A stretch of DNA of 64,000 nucleotides from Durusdinium trenchii (GCA_963970005.1 CAXAMN010025706.1:410601-474600); one strand, 5' to 3'; positions 34,436-44,889 are shown, numbered from the stretch's first letter. Notes: generated from the sequence alone by a model not told the origin. Numbers and translations are program-made.

Positions 34436-35528
34436 ATGCCAAGCTTTGGCACTCAGGTAGTTGTTGATGATGAGTTGTTGGACTATGAACTTAGTCCCCG
34501 TTTCGCAGCATCGTTGACCGTGCAGAAGGACCAGCAGGCCACTAGTGCATCCCGCTACATCTATGATCCTCCCCGTGCTCCTTCCAAAAGCTTGTGCATT
34601 TCAAGCTGGAAACCTGCAGTTGCCAAGCCTGTTGAACCTGCTCCTGAAGAACCCTGGTTCCAGCAACCCAGCATCATTTCAGGGTCAAAAGGGCGTGTGC
34701 TGTGTAGTTTAGACCTTAAATCAATGTGTTTTCATGACAAAGCTGAGGAATGAAGATTCACAGGTGGACGCTGCTGAAGATTCGCAGGGTGATGGGTTGA
34801 GTGCGGCCTTGGCACAGATCAAGGGTGAAGAGTGGCCCAAGCGAGAACTTTTTGGTGACCGGCCATCACCTGAGTCTCCTGCTGCTTTTGTGGCCGATGC
34901 CTACACTGTCGCAGCATTCCAGGAGGCAAAGCCATCGATGCCACTTCAGGAAGAACCATGGGTGCCATTTCAGGAAGAACCACCGGCGCCAGTTCAGGAA
35001 GAACCACCGGCGCCAGTTCAGGAAGAACCACCGGCGCCAGCCCAGGAAGAACCACCGGCGCCACTTCAGGAACCATTGGCGCCGCTTGCAGCCCAACCTG
35101 ATGTACCAGGTCAGGAACTACCAAACGTCGACGACAAGTCGGATTTGGCGCAGGAGGTTGGGCAGAAGAGGGCGGCAGCTGAAAATCCTGCAGGATCTTC
35201 GGCTTTGAAAAGAATGAAGTCCCAGGCAGAAATCGATGTGCATCGATTGAACAGTGCAGCATGGCACCAGAAATGGGTCAAGAAGGGAGTGCCGAGAATC
35301 CCGGCTGAGAATGCACATGCTGCTGAGGCCGTTGTTGCCCCAGTTCCTTCTCCTGCCCGTGTGGAGTCTGGCGGGTTGAACCGCGCCCGCCATGAGTTCA
35401 TCAAGAAGTGGATCGAGAATTGTGGGATGGTCAAGTCAGAGGAGCGCCGGTTGGCAGCGAATCATGCCTGGATGAACTCTGACAAGCGTGCTGAGATGAT
35501 GGCTGCCCTGAGTGGTGTCCAGAAGTGA
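34436..35528 (+). CDS. two-exon protein with QEEPPAPV repeats and a basic C-terminal helix
   Basis: ATG 34436 starts MPSFGTQVVVDDELLDYELS, and the exon runs to about 34693 (IISGSK). A short intron follows, and the second exon begins near 34751 (DSQVDAAEDSQGD) and ends at the stop 35526-35528. The second exon holds five tandem 8-residue repeats of the type QEEPPAPV (34940-35066), an acidic Gln/Asp linker, then KRMKSQAEIDVHRLNSAAWH and a basic helical end (RARHEFIKKWIENCGM; NSDKRAEMMAALSGVQK). No named domain. The gene is the last of the 21.8-35.5 kb plus-strand run. An acceptor-like gcttgcag just before the ATG leaves open that it continues the previous gene. Confidence 0.55.
34940..35066 (+). 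repeat. in-frame 24-bp coding minisatellite
   Basis: The unit ggaagaaccaccggcgccag + ttca repeats about five times with small changes and stays in frame, giving QEEPPAPV/QEEPPAPA. Because the unit is a multiple of three, copy-number changes keep the frame. Confidence 0.85.
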
Positions 35529-35529
35529 G

Positions 35530-36325
35530 GGGTTTTTGTGCCACTGTGTTTTCTCCTGAGTATGTCATGTTTTCCCAGGGTTTATATTTTGTGGTTTCCA
35601 GTGTTTGTTTCAAGATCGCAGTGGTCCATGGGGATTTATGAAGATCCAATCGGGATCTGTCAATTGCTCTCTAGACAGGATGGGAACCGGCTTTCAAGAG
35701 ATGTGCAAAAGTTTCAGGGATGCATAGTGCCAACCAGAGCTTGATCACGTGTGGATGAATTGTATTACGATCCCTTGTGTAGTCTTGTGCGTGTGTATGT
35801 GATATTTTACGTTCACAGTAGTGAGAAAAATGGCTTGAGGCCCAGCAAAGCCTTTCCTGCACTGTGGGGCTCTCAAATCACAGATGTTCATCTCACACAC
35901 ATTTTCACTTTGGTTCGGAAATCGGAAACAATCACATTGGATTTTATCAACCGAGAACGGGTCCAAATTTTGCCAGTGTTTCAAAAACAGTTCCTTTAGC
36001 AAGAGGCAAGAGTATCTACCTAGAACATTTTGTCAAGATAAGACTGTACCAGCTCAATTTTCTTTCTGCATCTTTCTGCTGATGCCCAGGTTATGGATCA
36101 CCAGCGGTTTCTCCGCATCTCCCGGCGTGGTGGGGTAGGAACCATCAAAGGCCAACTTTTTCAAAGACACCAAACGACACAGACACAACAAGCCGACTCA
36201 GAAACAAACACAAACGGCAAACAAACCAGTCCGCGCAAACCATGTGTCACTTGACATGTAGTTTGAGTACTTGGGGTACTGGCTGAGTAATGCAGAAAAC
36301 AACAAACTTTTTGGTACCCTATGTG
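35530..36325. other. 3' spacer, no convincing gene
   Basis: Competing 70-85 codon frames on both strands at 35745-36140 overlap without motifs. A coding exon cannot be excluded. Confidence 0.35.
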
Positions 36326-36329
36326 TTCA

Positions 36330-36485
36330 CATGCCTACTTGTGCTTAGCATGCCCACTGGCACTCTTTGTGCTTAGCATGTCTAGTGGCACTCTTTGTGC
36401 TTAGCATGCTGCCTTGCACTCTTTGCGCTTAGAATCCTGCCTGACACTCTTTGTGTTTAGCATGCTGCCTTGCACTCGTTGTGCG
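36330..36485. repeat. ~30-bp tandem repeats (ttagcatgctgccttgcact)
   Basis: Five or more units built on tttgtgcttagcatgctgcc + ttgcactc, each slightly changed. They are the reverse complement of the units at 20775-20868. Confidence 0.85.
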
Positions 36486-36610
36486 TGAATGCACCTGGCA
36501 CTCTCAGTATTGCTACTCTTTGGCAGCGGAGCTTCTTTGGATCCAAATGTCATGAATTTAGACCCAATTGCCGTGAAAGTAACTTGAGTGCGATTTGTCC
36601 GGTCCGCGCG

Positions 36611-36916
36611 CAACCCTCTGCGGAGATCGTGCGTGTCGAGTGCGCGAAATGCAGGCGAGAGTGCGATTCGCCGGGTGCCCGCGCAACCCTCTGCGGAGAT
36701 CGTGCGTGTCGAGTGCGCGAAATGCAGGCGAGAGTGCGGTTCGCCGGGTGCCCGCGCAACCCTCTGCGGAGATCGTGCGTGTCGAGTGCGCGAAATGCAG
36801 GCGAGAGTGCGGTTCGCCGGGTGCCCGCGCAACCCTCTGCGGAGATCGTGCGTGTCGAGTGCGCGAAATGCAGGCGAGAGTGCGATTTGTCCGGTCCGCG
36901 CGCAACCCTCTGCGGA
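36611..36916. repeat. 73-bp GC-rich tandem array, about 4.2 copies
   Basis: The string caaccctctgcggagatcgt starts near 36611, 36684, 36758, 36830 and 36903. Copies are nearly identical, which points to recent homogenisation. Long frames on both strands (for example RALDTHDLRRGL minus, VECAKCRRECDSPG plus) arise because the unit lacks stops. A single copy lies near 20620. Confidence 0.9.
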
Positions 36917-37425
36917 GAACTGGTGACTTTGTAGTACAACTTTAGTACGCGGAGTATCTGGGGAGCTGGAAGATGAGAACTGGCGACTTTGTAGTACAAC
37001 TTTAGTACGCGGAGTATCTGGGAAGCTGGAAGATGAGAACTGGCGACTTTGTAGTACAACTTTAGTACGCGGAGCAATCTGTGGAGCTGGAAGCTGAGAA
37101 CTGGCGACTTTGTAGTACAACTTTAGTACGCGGAGTATCTGCGGAGCTGGAAAATGAGAACTGGCGACTTTGTAGTACAACTTTAGTACGCGGAGTATCT
37201 GGGGAGCTGGAAGATGAGAACTGGCGACTTTGTAGTACAACTTTAGTACGCGGAGTATCTGGGGAGCTGGAAGATGAGAACTGGCGACTTTGTAGTACAA
37301 CGGAGTATCTGGGGAGCTGGAAGATGAGAACTGGCGACTTTGTAGTACAACTTTAGTACGCGGAACAATCTGTGGAGCTGGAAGCTGAGAACTGGCGACT
37401 TTGCAGTACAACTTTAGTACGCGGA
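36917..37425. repeat. 60-bp tandem array, about nine copies
   Basis: The unit gaactggcgactttgtagta + caactttagtacgcggagta + tctggggagctggaagatga recurs near 36917, 36976, 37036, 37098, 37158, 37218, 37278, 37327 and 37387. One copy (37278-37326) is shortened by deletion of actttagtacgc. The 60-bp length keeps frames open and creates a 336-codon minus frame that I do not call. Confidence 0.9.
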
Positions 37426-37639
37426 TGAGTCATCTCTCGCGGCTGAGTCATCTCTCGCAGCTGCTCTGGCGCCCCTGCAGCTGAGTCATGTCTCCCAACC
37501 ACCCGGCTCTCTTGAGAGGTTGACACACACAAACAGAAACCCACACACTACCTCAACTCACTCGACTTAACACTTCTCACTACACACTTACCGGATAACT
37601 CGCACTCTGATTTCCTACGTGATGAAAAATGCTTTCGGG

Positions 37640-37970
37640 CCACTCGTCGTCTAGTTTTTTGTTATGTTGTTTTTTGTTTGGTCCGCACATATCCATTTAA
37701 TGCAAATAATATACAAACAAATCATCATTTTCTGGTAAATGAAAATGAGCTAGATCAAGCTCAAAAAATTATACAGAGTTAACATGAATTAAGTTAGTTA
37801 CATAACTTCATCAGAAAGTTACTAACTAACTTAACATATGTTAAAAATTAACACTAGTTATACATAGTTAAAACCTAGTTATACTTAGTTAACACATAGT
37901 TGTAACTAGTTGCTAAATGAACATAAGTGATCATAATTATGTTAACTAGTTATAACAAAACACGGATCCC
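37640..37970. repeat. AT-rich block of GTTAACTAGTTA-type words
   Basis: Words such as gttagttac, aactaactta, acatatgtt, actagttata and gttaactagttat repeat in both orientations and form many short palindromes. It has no coding content. It could be a matrix-attachment-like or easily unwound region, or decayed simple repeat. Confidence 0.55.
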
Positions 37971-37980
37971 AAGTACCGCT

Positions 37981-38295
37981 CTAGCTGGATGACTGCGAGG
38001 ACATGCAAATGTTGAATGATTTTGATTGCCTCCGTTGACACTGTGCCACTCGTCGGACACCTCGTGATGGGTCACCGCACTTGGAAAAGGCCAAGAGGTG
38101 TGTCGCACCCTCTGGAGGCCTCGGTCTCAAAAAGCTGGAGACCATGCATGGTAGACATGTGTTCATAGTTTTTCTTATTGTATACAAGTTCCTAATATCT
38201 TCATCGGAAAGAGTTTGTATGTATTTGCATGAATTTGAACGTGCAACACGACATCTTTGCGCTCCACTTCTGCGAGGAGAGCCAGTGAGAGACAT
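37981..38295 (-). CDS. possible exon with GATHLLAFS motif
   Basis: The minus frame contains RPRPPEGATHLLAFSKCGD and ends SSQSSS. A second minus frame at 52308-52598 has STAGATHLLVFSRNAYGE, so the two share a GATHLLxFS core in the same frame and strand. That sharing is the only support; both could be copies of a non-coding repeat. Confidence 0.25.
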   Translation of the reverse strand: MSLTGSPRRSGAQRCRVARSNSCKYIQTLSDEDIRNLYTIRKTMNTCLPCMVSSFLRPRPPEGATHLLAFSKCGDPSRGVRRVAQCQRRQSKSFNICMSSQSSS

Positions 38296-38639
38296 CTTTG
38301 CCCTCCTGGCACATCCGCGCTATCTTGATAAATCTCGATAACGTGTCTTGAAGGGCCCTGATAAGGGCTGCAAAGGTAGAGGGTGTAAGATGGTGCAAAA
38401 GTGCTCGCTACAAAACAGGCTTGACTACAAGCTCTTGTAACCCACAGGGCTGCAACACACGCTTCGCTTCACCCATGCCTCTTTTCTCACCGCGCTAATG
38501 AAGGAGTTCTGGCTGGTCTTCCTTTCAGAGAGCACTTGGGGCTGAGAGGTGGGTTTAGGCCGTTGACAAGCCACAAGAACAATGTGTTTCTTCCAATGTG
38601 TTCACTGCACCGAGATCGGCGTGAACATGTTTTCCCAGA

Positions 38640-39310
38640 TAGCGAGAGGAGGTGCATCTGTGCGCTTTGGAGCGTGGGTGCTCGTGCCGGCTGCCCTTGC
38701 CCTTATTGCAGGTGTTTCGGCTGACCAGACGAGAGCTTACAGACGCTTGGCTGGAGCATAGGCGGGATCTAGCCTATGAGCACTATCGCGCCCACGAAAA
38801 TGGTATATGGCAGAAAATGGTGCTGGGCTGGCAATATGATGATATTGAGCAGTGCATGACAACGTGCGCTGCGTGCTAGTGAGTGCCGTTGCAGGGTGGC
38901 GCTGCAAGGTCTATGGCCGTTTGCGCTTCGGAGCTCGGGTGCTGGTTTCGCCCCAGTGCGCACTACCAAGCAACACCATGGCACCAGCGCCCAAGCTCCA
39001 AAGCGCACGTCGCAGAAACATTTGGCTGGCACGCGCTGCCATAGACATGGCAGCAGCAACACCCTGCACTAACACTAGCATCCAAGCTCCCAAGCGCACA
39101 CTGCCATGGACGAATCCAGGGTGCCGCTGTAAGGTAACGGCCTTATGTGGCTGGTGCCAATGCAAGGTGCCGCTGCGGGGTTGCTGCCAGATGTCTATGG
39201 CAGTTTGAGCTTTGGAGCTTTCGTGTTGGTGTCGCTGCAGGGTGACGCCGCCAAATGTTCATGACAGTGGACGGTTTGGAGTGTGGGTGCTGGTGTCATG
39301 CTGCCTACAA
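38640..39310. repeat. degenerate ~100-bp tandem repeats
   Basis: Strings like gggtgccgctgcaaggt, tatggcagtttg and cgctttggagctcgggtgct + ggtgtcg recur near 38665, 38890-38955, 39120, 39165-39240 and 39240-39300, with some inverted partial copies (for example cagcgcccaagctccaaagc at about 38981-39002). Strongly diverged minisatellite. Confidence 0.6.
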
Positions 39311-39353
39311 ATATCTTTTGCTGTTTGGGGTCTATGCCCGAGGCCCAGCCTCC

Positions 39354-39389
39354 CTACTTAATTAAGTAGGCTCCTACTTAATTAAGTAA
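39354..39389. repeat. two tandem 16-bp palindromes (TTAATTAA core)
   Basis: ctacttaattaagtag (39354-39369) and ctacttaattaagtaa (39374-39389) are direct repeats of each other and each is self-complementary around ttaattaa. Confidence 0.8.
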
Positions 39390-39427
39390 GGCAGTAAGCT
39401 TCTAGTAACTGGACGCAGGATAGCTCA

Positions 39428-39483
39428 CGCTTCTTCAAGGAAGCTACCCCTGCCTGAGGGCGGGGAGTTTCCTTGAAGAAGCG
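39428..39483. repeat. 15-bp perfect inverted repeat, long hairpin
   Basis: Arm cgcttcttcaaggaa (39428-39442) pairs perfectly with ttccttgaagaagcg (39469-39483). Inside, gctacccc faces ggggagt and can extend the stem nearly to a small loop (tgcctgagggc). The result is a strong 20+ bp hairpin that could be a structured RNA, a MITE remnant or an attachment site. Confidence 0.65.
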
Positions 39484-39499
39484 CTCGCGCTATTCATTT

Positions 39500-39640
39500 G
39501 GTTGCTAGTAGCGAACATTGCTCCTAGAAGGCCAGGAGCCCCTAGTAGCGTCCTTGCTCCTAGTAGCGATGCCCTTTGCTCCTAGTAGCGATGCCCTTTG
39601 CTCCTAGTAGCTTCTTGCTCCTAGAAGCGATGCCCTTGCA
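39500..39640. repeat. ctcctagtagcgatgccctt repeats
   Basis: Five or so units of tgctcctagtagcgatgccc type. The same words recur at 59230-59310, about 20 kb away. Confidence 0.75.
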
Positions 39641-39644
39641 ATTG

Positions 39645-40990
39645 GACCGAAACCTCTGGCAATCCAGAAGAGTGAGCTGAGCGCGTAAGAAAAATGTTCC
39701 ATTCTGACTTAAGAACCACAGTAGCCGAGGAAACCAACGAGTGAATACCACCGAGAGGTCCCCAACGCGAGAACTTAAGGCCCACCTTGTAGGAGATCGG
39801 CCCCAGTGCAGCGAATATTCGGAGATCTGAGCACTTCAAAATTCATCCAACAACCTGTGATCGTGCTCATATACGTGTTCTTACTATATAAGGACAAATG
39901 CTCAAATTTCAAGATCTTGTAATCTTGTAAAAATGACATGGGTAACCTGGGTCACCTTCAAAAATCAATGAACATCTAGGCCTCTTATGAACTGAAAGCT
40001 GCCAATCACCTCATGGCGAAAGGAAAACAACTAGAACTCCAGAGCATCTAAAATTACGGGTCAAATCTTGCTAAATTTTGGACCAGAGTACCTATCGCTG
40101 CTATCGGCCTTCTCCTCATCCGCTGCTCTAGATATCGTAATGCGGCCGCGGACCTCGCATTCCAAATGCGGCGAATGGAGTGGAGAGAACGATGGGTCTT
40201 TTTCAACCGTGGACGACGAAAGGCCAAGTCTTTGCCGCCGTCTTCATCCTCAAAGGTCAGGCCGCCAGGCTTCGCCTTGGAGCCAGTTCCGCATAAAACT
40301 TGCAAAACGCGCATGAAGACTCATGAAGAACTATTCAGTTTCATTCCTTTGTCAAAAAATGTGAAAAAACACTGAAACCCGGCTTAAACATCCTTCAGCC
40401 CATCCGTGGCTTAGCGTGATGTTAATATGACTTGAGACGGAGACGTGTAGGTGTTCAATGTCCCCCCGCAAATAACATATTTCGCACCTTTGGCAATGCC
40501 GCGTCCCGAAGAAGCAATGAACCAGGAGTCGCGTACCTGCTGCGCCCAATGATTGCTGCCCAACGTGATTAACGCCCTTTATATAGTACAACTACACTAG
40601 ATCAGTGCCTCATGCACAAGTCTCAAGTGCGCAACCAAGAAACCAGCAAACACGTCCTTGAAAGAGGGCAAGACGTCTTTGCATATCCCATGTCGTGTCC
40701 CTTCATTCACAAACAGCCGGACAGCATCAAAAAGAAAAGTCTGCGCGCACTGTGTTCGCATCATAGTTGCGAAGCCGGTGCGGAGAATGCTGTACAACAT
40801 GGTACAACCTGAGGTTTGCTGTAGCCCCTTGTGGTAACAATGTGCCCATGTGCGTTCTGAGATTCCAGCCCAAGATAACAAATGTATAATATATTTACAT
40901 ATAATATATATATATATGCTTTATGTTGCTATGCCCACCTCTTGACCTCTTCCGCGCACTTTTGCCAGGGTCAAGTGCCATCTGACGAAA
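39645..40990. other. flank of the retroelement with weak frames
   Basis: Minus frames at 40054-40314 (FEDEDGGKDLAFRRPRLKKT) and 40597-40881 (RLFVNEGTRHGICKDVLPSF) look partly protein-like but have no motif. They lie downstream of the recombinase on the same strand and may be the 3' flank of the retroelement or host DNA. A TA run lies at 40880-40918. Confidence 0.3.
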
Positions 40991-41011
40991 AAGGCGAATG
41001 CCCTCTCCCAA

Positions 41012-41674
41012 TCAAGTCCTCCTAGCCCCCACCTCCACGCGTCCCAGCTCGGCAGCAAACCTCTGGCTTGCTGCGCGAACTCTTTTGGGATACTGCAGGG
41101 GGTAGGACCAAAGCTGTGTATTCCTGGAGGGCTTGATCAAGGTAGATTCGGGCAGTGGAAACATGTTTCCAGCTTTGGTCAAAAGCTGGTCAAATTTCAT
41201 GCCCTGAGCATAAGCCGAAGTTGCCCCTCCCCGCCTGAGGCTGTACGGGAGGTAATTGAAACTTTCAAGGCCAAGATGGATTACCACCGCTTTCCACAAG
41301 GCTCTGAAAGCTGCTGGGGAGAAATCAACTAACTTCTCATCAGATTTACGGCGCTGACATAAGGCACGGAGGCAGTCAATGCCACTTTGCTCACTAATGA
41401 GCACCTTCTCACTCGTCAAGATATTTCGTTTTGCAGTCTTTGTGTCATGCAAAAAGATGATGGCCGACTGGCCTTTGTGCTTTGGCAAGATGACATCTTT
41501 CCGAACAAGTTGAAACATCTCTCCTGTTCGAAGAAGCCCACAAAAGGCCACCATTGTGAGCTGAGCCAGCCGCGGCCATTGCCATTTCCATAGGACGCCA
41601 GCAAAGGCCAAAACCAGTTCTGGACTTAAAGGGCTTGCCCGTATTGGTTGCTCCAACTTGTTCCAAAGAGACAA
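41012..41674 (-). pseudogene. tyrosine recombinase of the DIRS-like element
   Basis: The first catalytic Arg box is AFCGLLRTGEMFQL. The second is NYLPYSLRRGGATSAYAQG, where Tyr replaces the usual His of HxxR, as is common in this group. The terminal box WKHVSTARIYLDQALQEY (about 41118-41171) carries the likely nucleophilic Tyr but is in a different frame from the rest, so an indel lies between about 41171 and 41220. The enzyme would integrate circular cDNA by strand exchange through a covalent Tyr-DNA bond. The frameshift leaves the main frame without its Tyr. Confidence 0.7.
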
Positions 41675-41689
41675 GCTGCCACGCCCCCT

Positions 41690-42507
41690 TCAAAGCCCCT
41701 TTGAGTTCTGGTTTTCTGTACTGAACAGCGGCCAGCACGTAGTTTGCCATACTCTTGGGACCACCTTCTTCCCACAGAAACTCTATGTACTGACAGAGGA
41801 GTGACTCCAAGTCCTCTCGACGCAGCACCTCTGTCACAGGGCTTCCAACGAACAAAGCGAATTCATTCGGTGACACTGTGTAGCGCTCAGCGATCGCTAG
41901 TGAAACTCGTTGCTCTGACAGCCGTCCCACTTTCTTCCTCTCAGCCTTGCGTTCCTCTTTTGTCTCTTTTCTCTTAAAATTTCCTTCCTTGGCATCCTTC
42001 TCGAAGCGCCTGTTTGGACCATCCGCTGGATTCAGACAGGATGCAATCCAAGCCCGCAACGGAAACAGATTCAGAGCGAGGCACAAGGCTGAGATTTTCC
42101 GCAAAATGCGGTTGATCTTTCTTGAGCTGCTGCGACCTTTTGTCAAAACAGATCTGGGAATCTGAAAGATGGAGGAACCTGCAAGAATGAAACGACGCTG
42201 AACGGGCGCGCCACTCCAGGCTCCTCAGGATTGCCCGCAGTTCGAGCAGATTTATGTGCTCATTCCGCTCGTAGGACTGGGCCGTCTTCCAAACCCACCT
42301 ACGAGGGTCCACTGTGGTTCGGACCGCCGCATCTGGGCGGTAAACCACCTGTAGATCTAACCTGACATCGCTTCCGCGGAATTCCATCCGCCGCAGGTAC
42401 TGGTGGATCAGCCTGACATTCAGCAACCGCGCCCCTCCATCTTTGCCGAAGCTATGACCAGCCAATCGCAGCCATTCTTCCTTCTTTGGGTGCTTCATCA
42501 ACTGCAA
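41690..42507 (-). pseudogene. RNase H domain and linker to the recombinase
   Basis: VWKTAQSYERNEHINLLELR, AILRSLEWRARS and FLHLSDSQ give the INLLE and DS core of DIRS-type RNase H. After a frame change near 42150 the match continues as TKGRSSSRKINRILRKISAL, PLRAWIASCLNPADGPNRRF, the typical NPADxxSR-like end. A Lys/Glu-rich linker (KRKETKEERKAERKK) and a helical segment (DLESLLCQYIEFLWEEGGPK) lead to the recombinase. RNase H would remove RNA from the RNA:DNA hybrid during replication. Confidence 0.65.
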
Positions 42508-42534
42508 GATGGCTTCCTCCTCTTCTTTGTCTTT

Positions 42535-43640
42535 TTAACTCATACTGATGTGGGTCGTGGCATCATCCTTCTCTCCCACATCATCAAAACTTCGCTCACT
42601 CATCTCTTCATGCCACCTCTTAACTACTGCCTTTGCTCCCTTTGGATCAGTTCGAGCTTGCTTCTTCCATAGCCAAAGATCCAAAAGGCAAGCCACAACC
42701 ACCGTATGGAAGCTATTACCGATGGCTGCTTCTCGTGCCACCGTCTGCTTTCCCCCGCTCGGCCTCCGTCTCAGCCTCCTTCCTGAAGAGCGCCATAGTA
42801 TACCCAGTGGGGTAGCCCATCAATCGCTCCCGTTCTGTCACCGAGGCAACTCGTTTGACGTCATCACCCTTGGCGTCATGGAACAAGAACTCAGGCCGAT
42901 AGGTGTATGGTGGATACTTCATTTGATCAGCCTGCCATCTCTCGATGGTGCTGCTGTTGCTTCCCAATCCGGCAGGCTCTCTTGGGGGATTCTTCCTTGG
43001 GATCGCCCTTGTGAAGGTAGGCAATCTGATGTTTTGGTTCACTTCTGCCGCTGGCCATATCCAGCCTTCATCGCATACCGACCTCAGCGGCTCCAACGCT
43101 CCAAACCGTCATAGAGCTCATGGTGGTTGAGCTGGTAGCTCGCATGATCATCCATGCTCGCATTACACCAGTACAGCCTGGCAGGACATGCAGCTCGCGC
43201 AGACATAGCCCCAATTGCTGGCTCATTTCTTTGATGTCCTCATCATCCCCAACGACATTCTCCACCATCAAAACTGACAAAACCTTCATCTCTCGGGCGA
43301 CATCCTCAGTCCATCCAAGGACCTCCACATACTTGTAAAACAACTTAGACCGAGGATCTTGAAGGTGAATTCGATCATTGCTTGACAAGGGGACCCACCT
43401 CCAGCCACGACTCCGGCCTGTCAGGCCCGGTATACGCTCCTCATGTACTTTTCTCTATCCCCTTTTTTGTCACTCGGGTGATGTCTGCCACCACGTCGCA
43501 CCCGGGCCACCTTGTTTTGTTCAGACGCTGGCAGTCCGGCGGGTCCTTCTCAATCACCACCGGGCGGTCCACTTTCTGCCCAGCCAGCTCGAGCGCCCGA
43601 CTCAAACCTCAATCCTTGCAAAGAAGTCAAAAACCAACGC
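42535..43640 (-). pseudogene. C5-cytosine methyltransferase domain inside the retroelement
   Basis: Every main motif is present in order. Motif I is a broken VFDFFARI (43609-43635; FDFFAGIG would be usual, and a missing base shifts the frame). Motif II/III is PVVIEKDPPDCQRL and VVADITRV (43480-43566), and motif IV is VAGGGSPCQ (GGSPCQ 43382-43399). LQDPRSKLFYKYVEVLG follows, motif VI is MVENVVGDDEDI (ENV 43254-43262), then LPTFTRAIPRKNPP, MKYPPYTYRPEF and ERERLMGYPTGYT (42780-43050). Motif X is AAIGNSFHTVVV (about 42690-42735). Motif IV keeps the catalytic Pro-Cys-Gln. Motifs II, IV, VI and X are in different frames, so at least four indels separate them. This is a canonical Dnmt-type domain, unlike the two multi-exon genes elsewhere in the window. 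Confidence 0.75.
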
Positions 43641-43669
43641 ACTCTGCGGCTCGTCAACTTTGACCCGTA

Positions 43670-44780
43670 CACCGATCCACCTCCTGCCTCACTCGCATCA
43701 GACGCAGTCAGGACCTCACGCAGCTTAGCTCGCAAATCTGTCACCCTCAAGGAGCCTCAAGGCCTGGCTACATCCTGCCATCAGGATCTCCTCAACAGAC
43801 TTCAAGACTTGCAATCCCTTTTGCGGAGCCTTCTCTTGCCGCAGCAGCCAGAAACCCAAGACAAGCTGTCGAGGGCCCTCTTCGTCGAGCCTTTCAAGGC
43901 GCCACTGTCACCGTCCACCACCGAGCCTAGCTTCTCGGCCTTCCTTGCCCTCTGCGAGCTTTTCTCCCTTGAGAAAGGGATCCATAAGCTCGCCGCAGAG
44001 CCTCCTGCTCCTACGAGCATTTCCTTCAGGTCTTCTGCAACTCGGGCCTCCGTGATCTCAAACAAGCTCGTGTCATCCATGATGACCATAGCTTATCTTC
44101 CTCCTCCAAATTCGGGAACACACTGTCCCTTCGAATCTCACATCGTCCTAGGAGGCCTCCTCCGCCTTGCAATGGGGATCTCAGAGCACGGCTGCTCCTA
44201 TATAGGTTTCACCTTCTCTATCAAAACCTAAACTCCTCCACTGCACTTTCTCCGCAAATGTCATCATCTCTGGCCATCCAGGGGGCAGTGCAAGCAAAGA
44301 AAGCCGACGCCAGATCATCGGCACTCATTCGGACCACTTTTCCGGCCGGCACTACCACACGCTGCAAAGCTGGCGCTCCAGTCAAGCTCCTGACATCACC
44401 TTCCAGAACTCTGGTAGCAGCATTCGTCCCCCTAAAGTCCATGATCAATCTCAAGATGGGACGTTCATCATCCAGAAACTTGCCGGGCTTCACTACTCCA
44501 AAGCTGCCATTAACCAGGAATCTCCCCCTCACCAACTGGCGCCTCTACCGTCTTCACCAATCACAGCTCAGCTGCAATCTTCTCCAATTTTGCCTTGTGG
44601 CATGGATCTGGGGCCGAGGGATCTCTTGGGGCATCTCTTCCTCAACAAGAATATTCCCCAAGGGGTTGAGGAGCTTCTCTCTCAGCTCACCTTCACACAG
44701 CTCCACCAAAGGCACCGATGCTCCATAACCTTCTGGTGGAGGCAGCCCAGGCAACACCTGATCCAGGGTCAACCTTTGCC
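43670..44780 (-). pseudogene. reverse transcriptase domain of the DIRS-like element
   Basis: LVELCEGELREKLLNPLGNI leads (44560-44770). After a frame change the fingers/palm region reads VNGSFGVVKPGKFLDDERPI, LRLIMDFRGTNAATRVLEGD and VVRMSADDLASAFFA (Asp-Asp at 44314-44319). The second catalytic box is MVIMDDTSLFEI (DD about 44072-44077), again in another frame. A LTASDASEAGGGSVYGSKLT segment (about 43660-43720) follows before the methyltransferase. RT would copy element RNA into DNA. Confidence 0.65.
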
Positions 44781-44889
44781 CTTTCTCGTCGATCTCACCT
44801 TGATAAGAAATCCGGACGTCCCCAATTTTCTACCCCACTCCCCCATCTCCGGGGATTGAGGTATCTTGCTCTTGGACTCCGAACTATCG

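Noticed and set aside
34819-35262. A minus-strand frame with repeated APVVLPEL units
   Set aside because: It is the complement of the QEEPPAPV coding repeat, which has a better start, stop and context on the plus strand.
36401-37411. A 336-codon open frame on the minus strand
   Set aside because: It spans the 60-bp and 73-bp tandem arrays; the repeated peptides (VVLQSRQFSSSSSPDTP, RALDTHDLRRGL) exist only because the units lack stops. Plus-strand frames through the same arrays are equally open.
43378-44231. Long plus-strand frames over the retroelement (for example 43512-44231, 239 codons)
   Set aside because: The minus strand carries all the recognisable RT and methyltransferase motifs; the plus frames have none.
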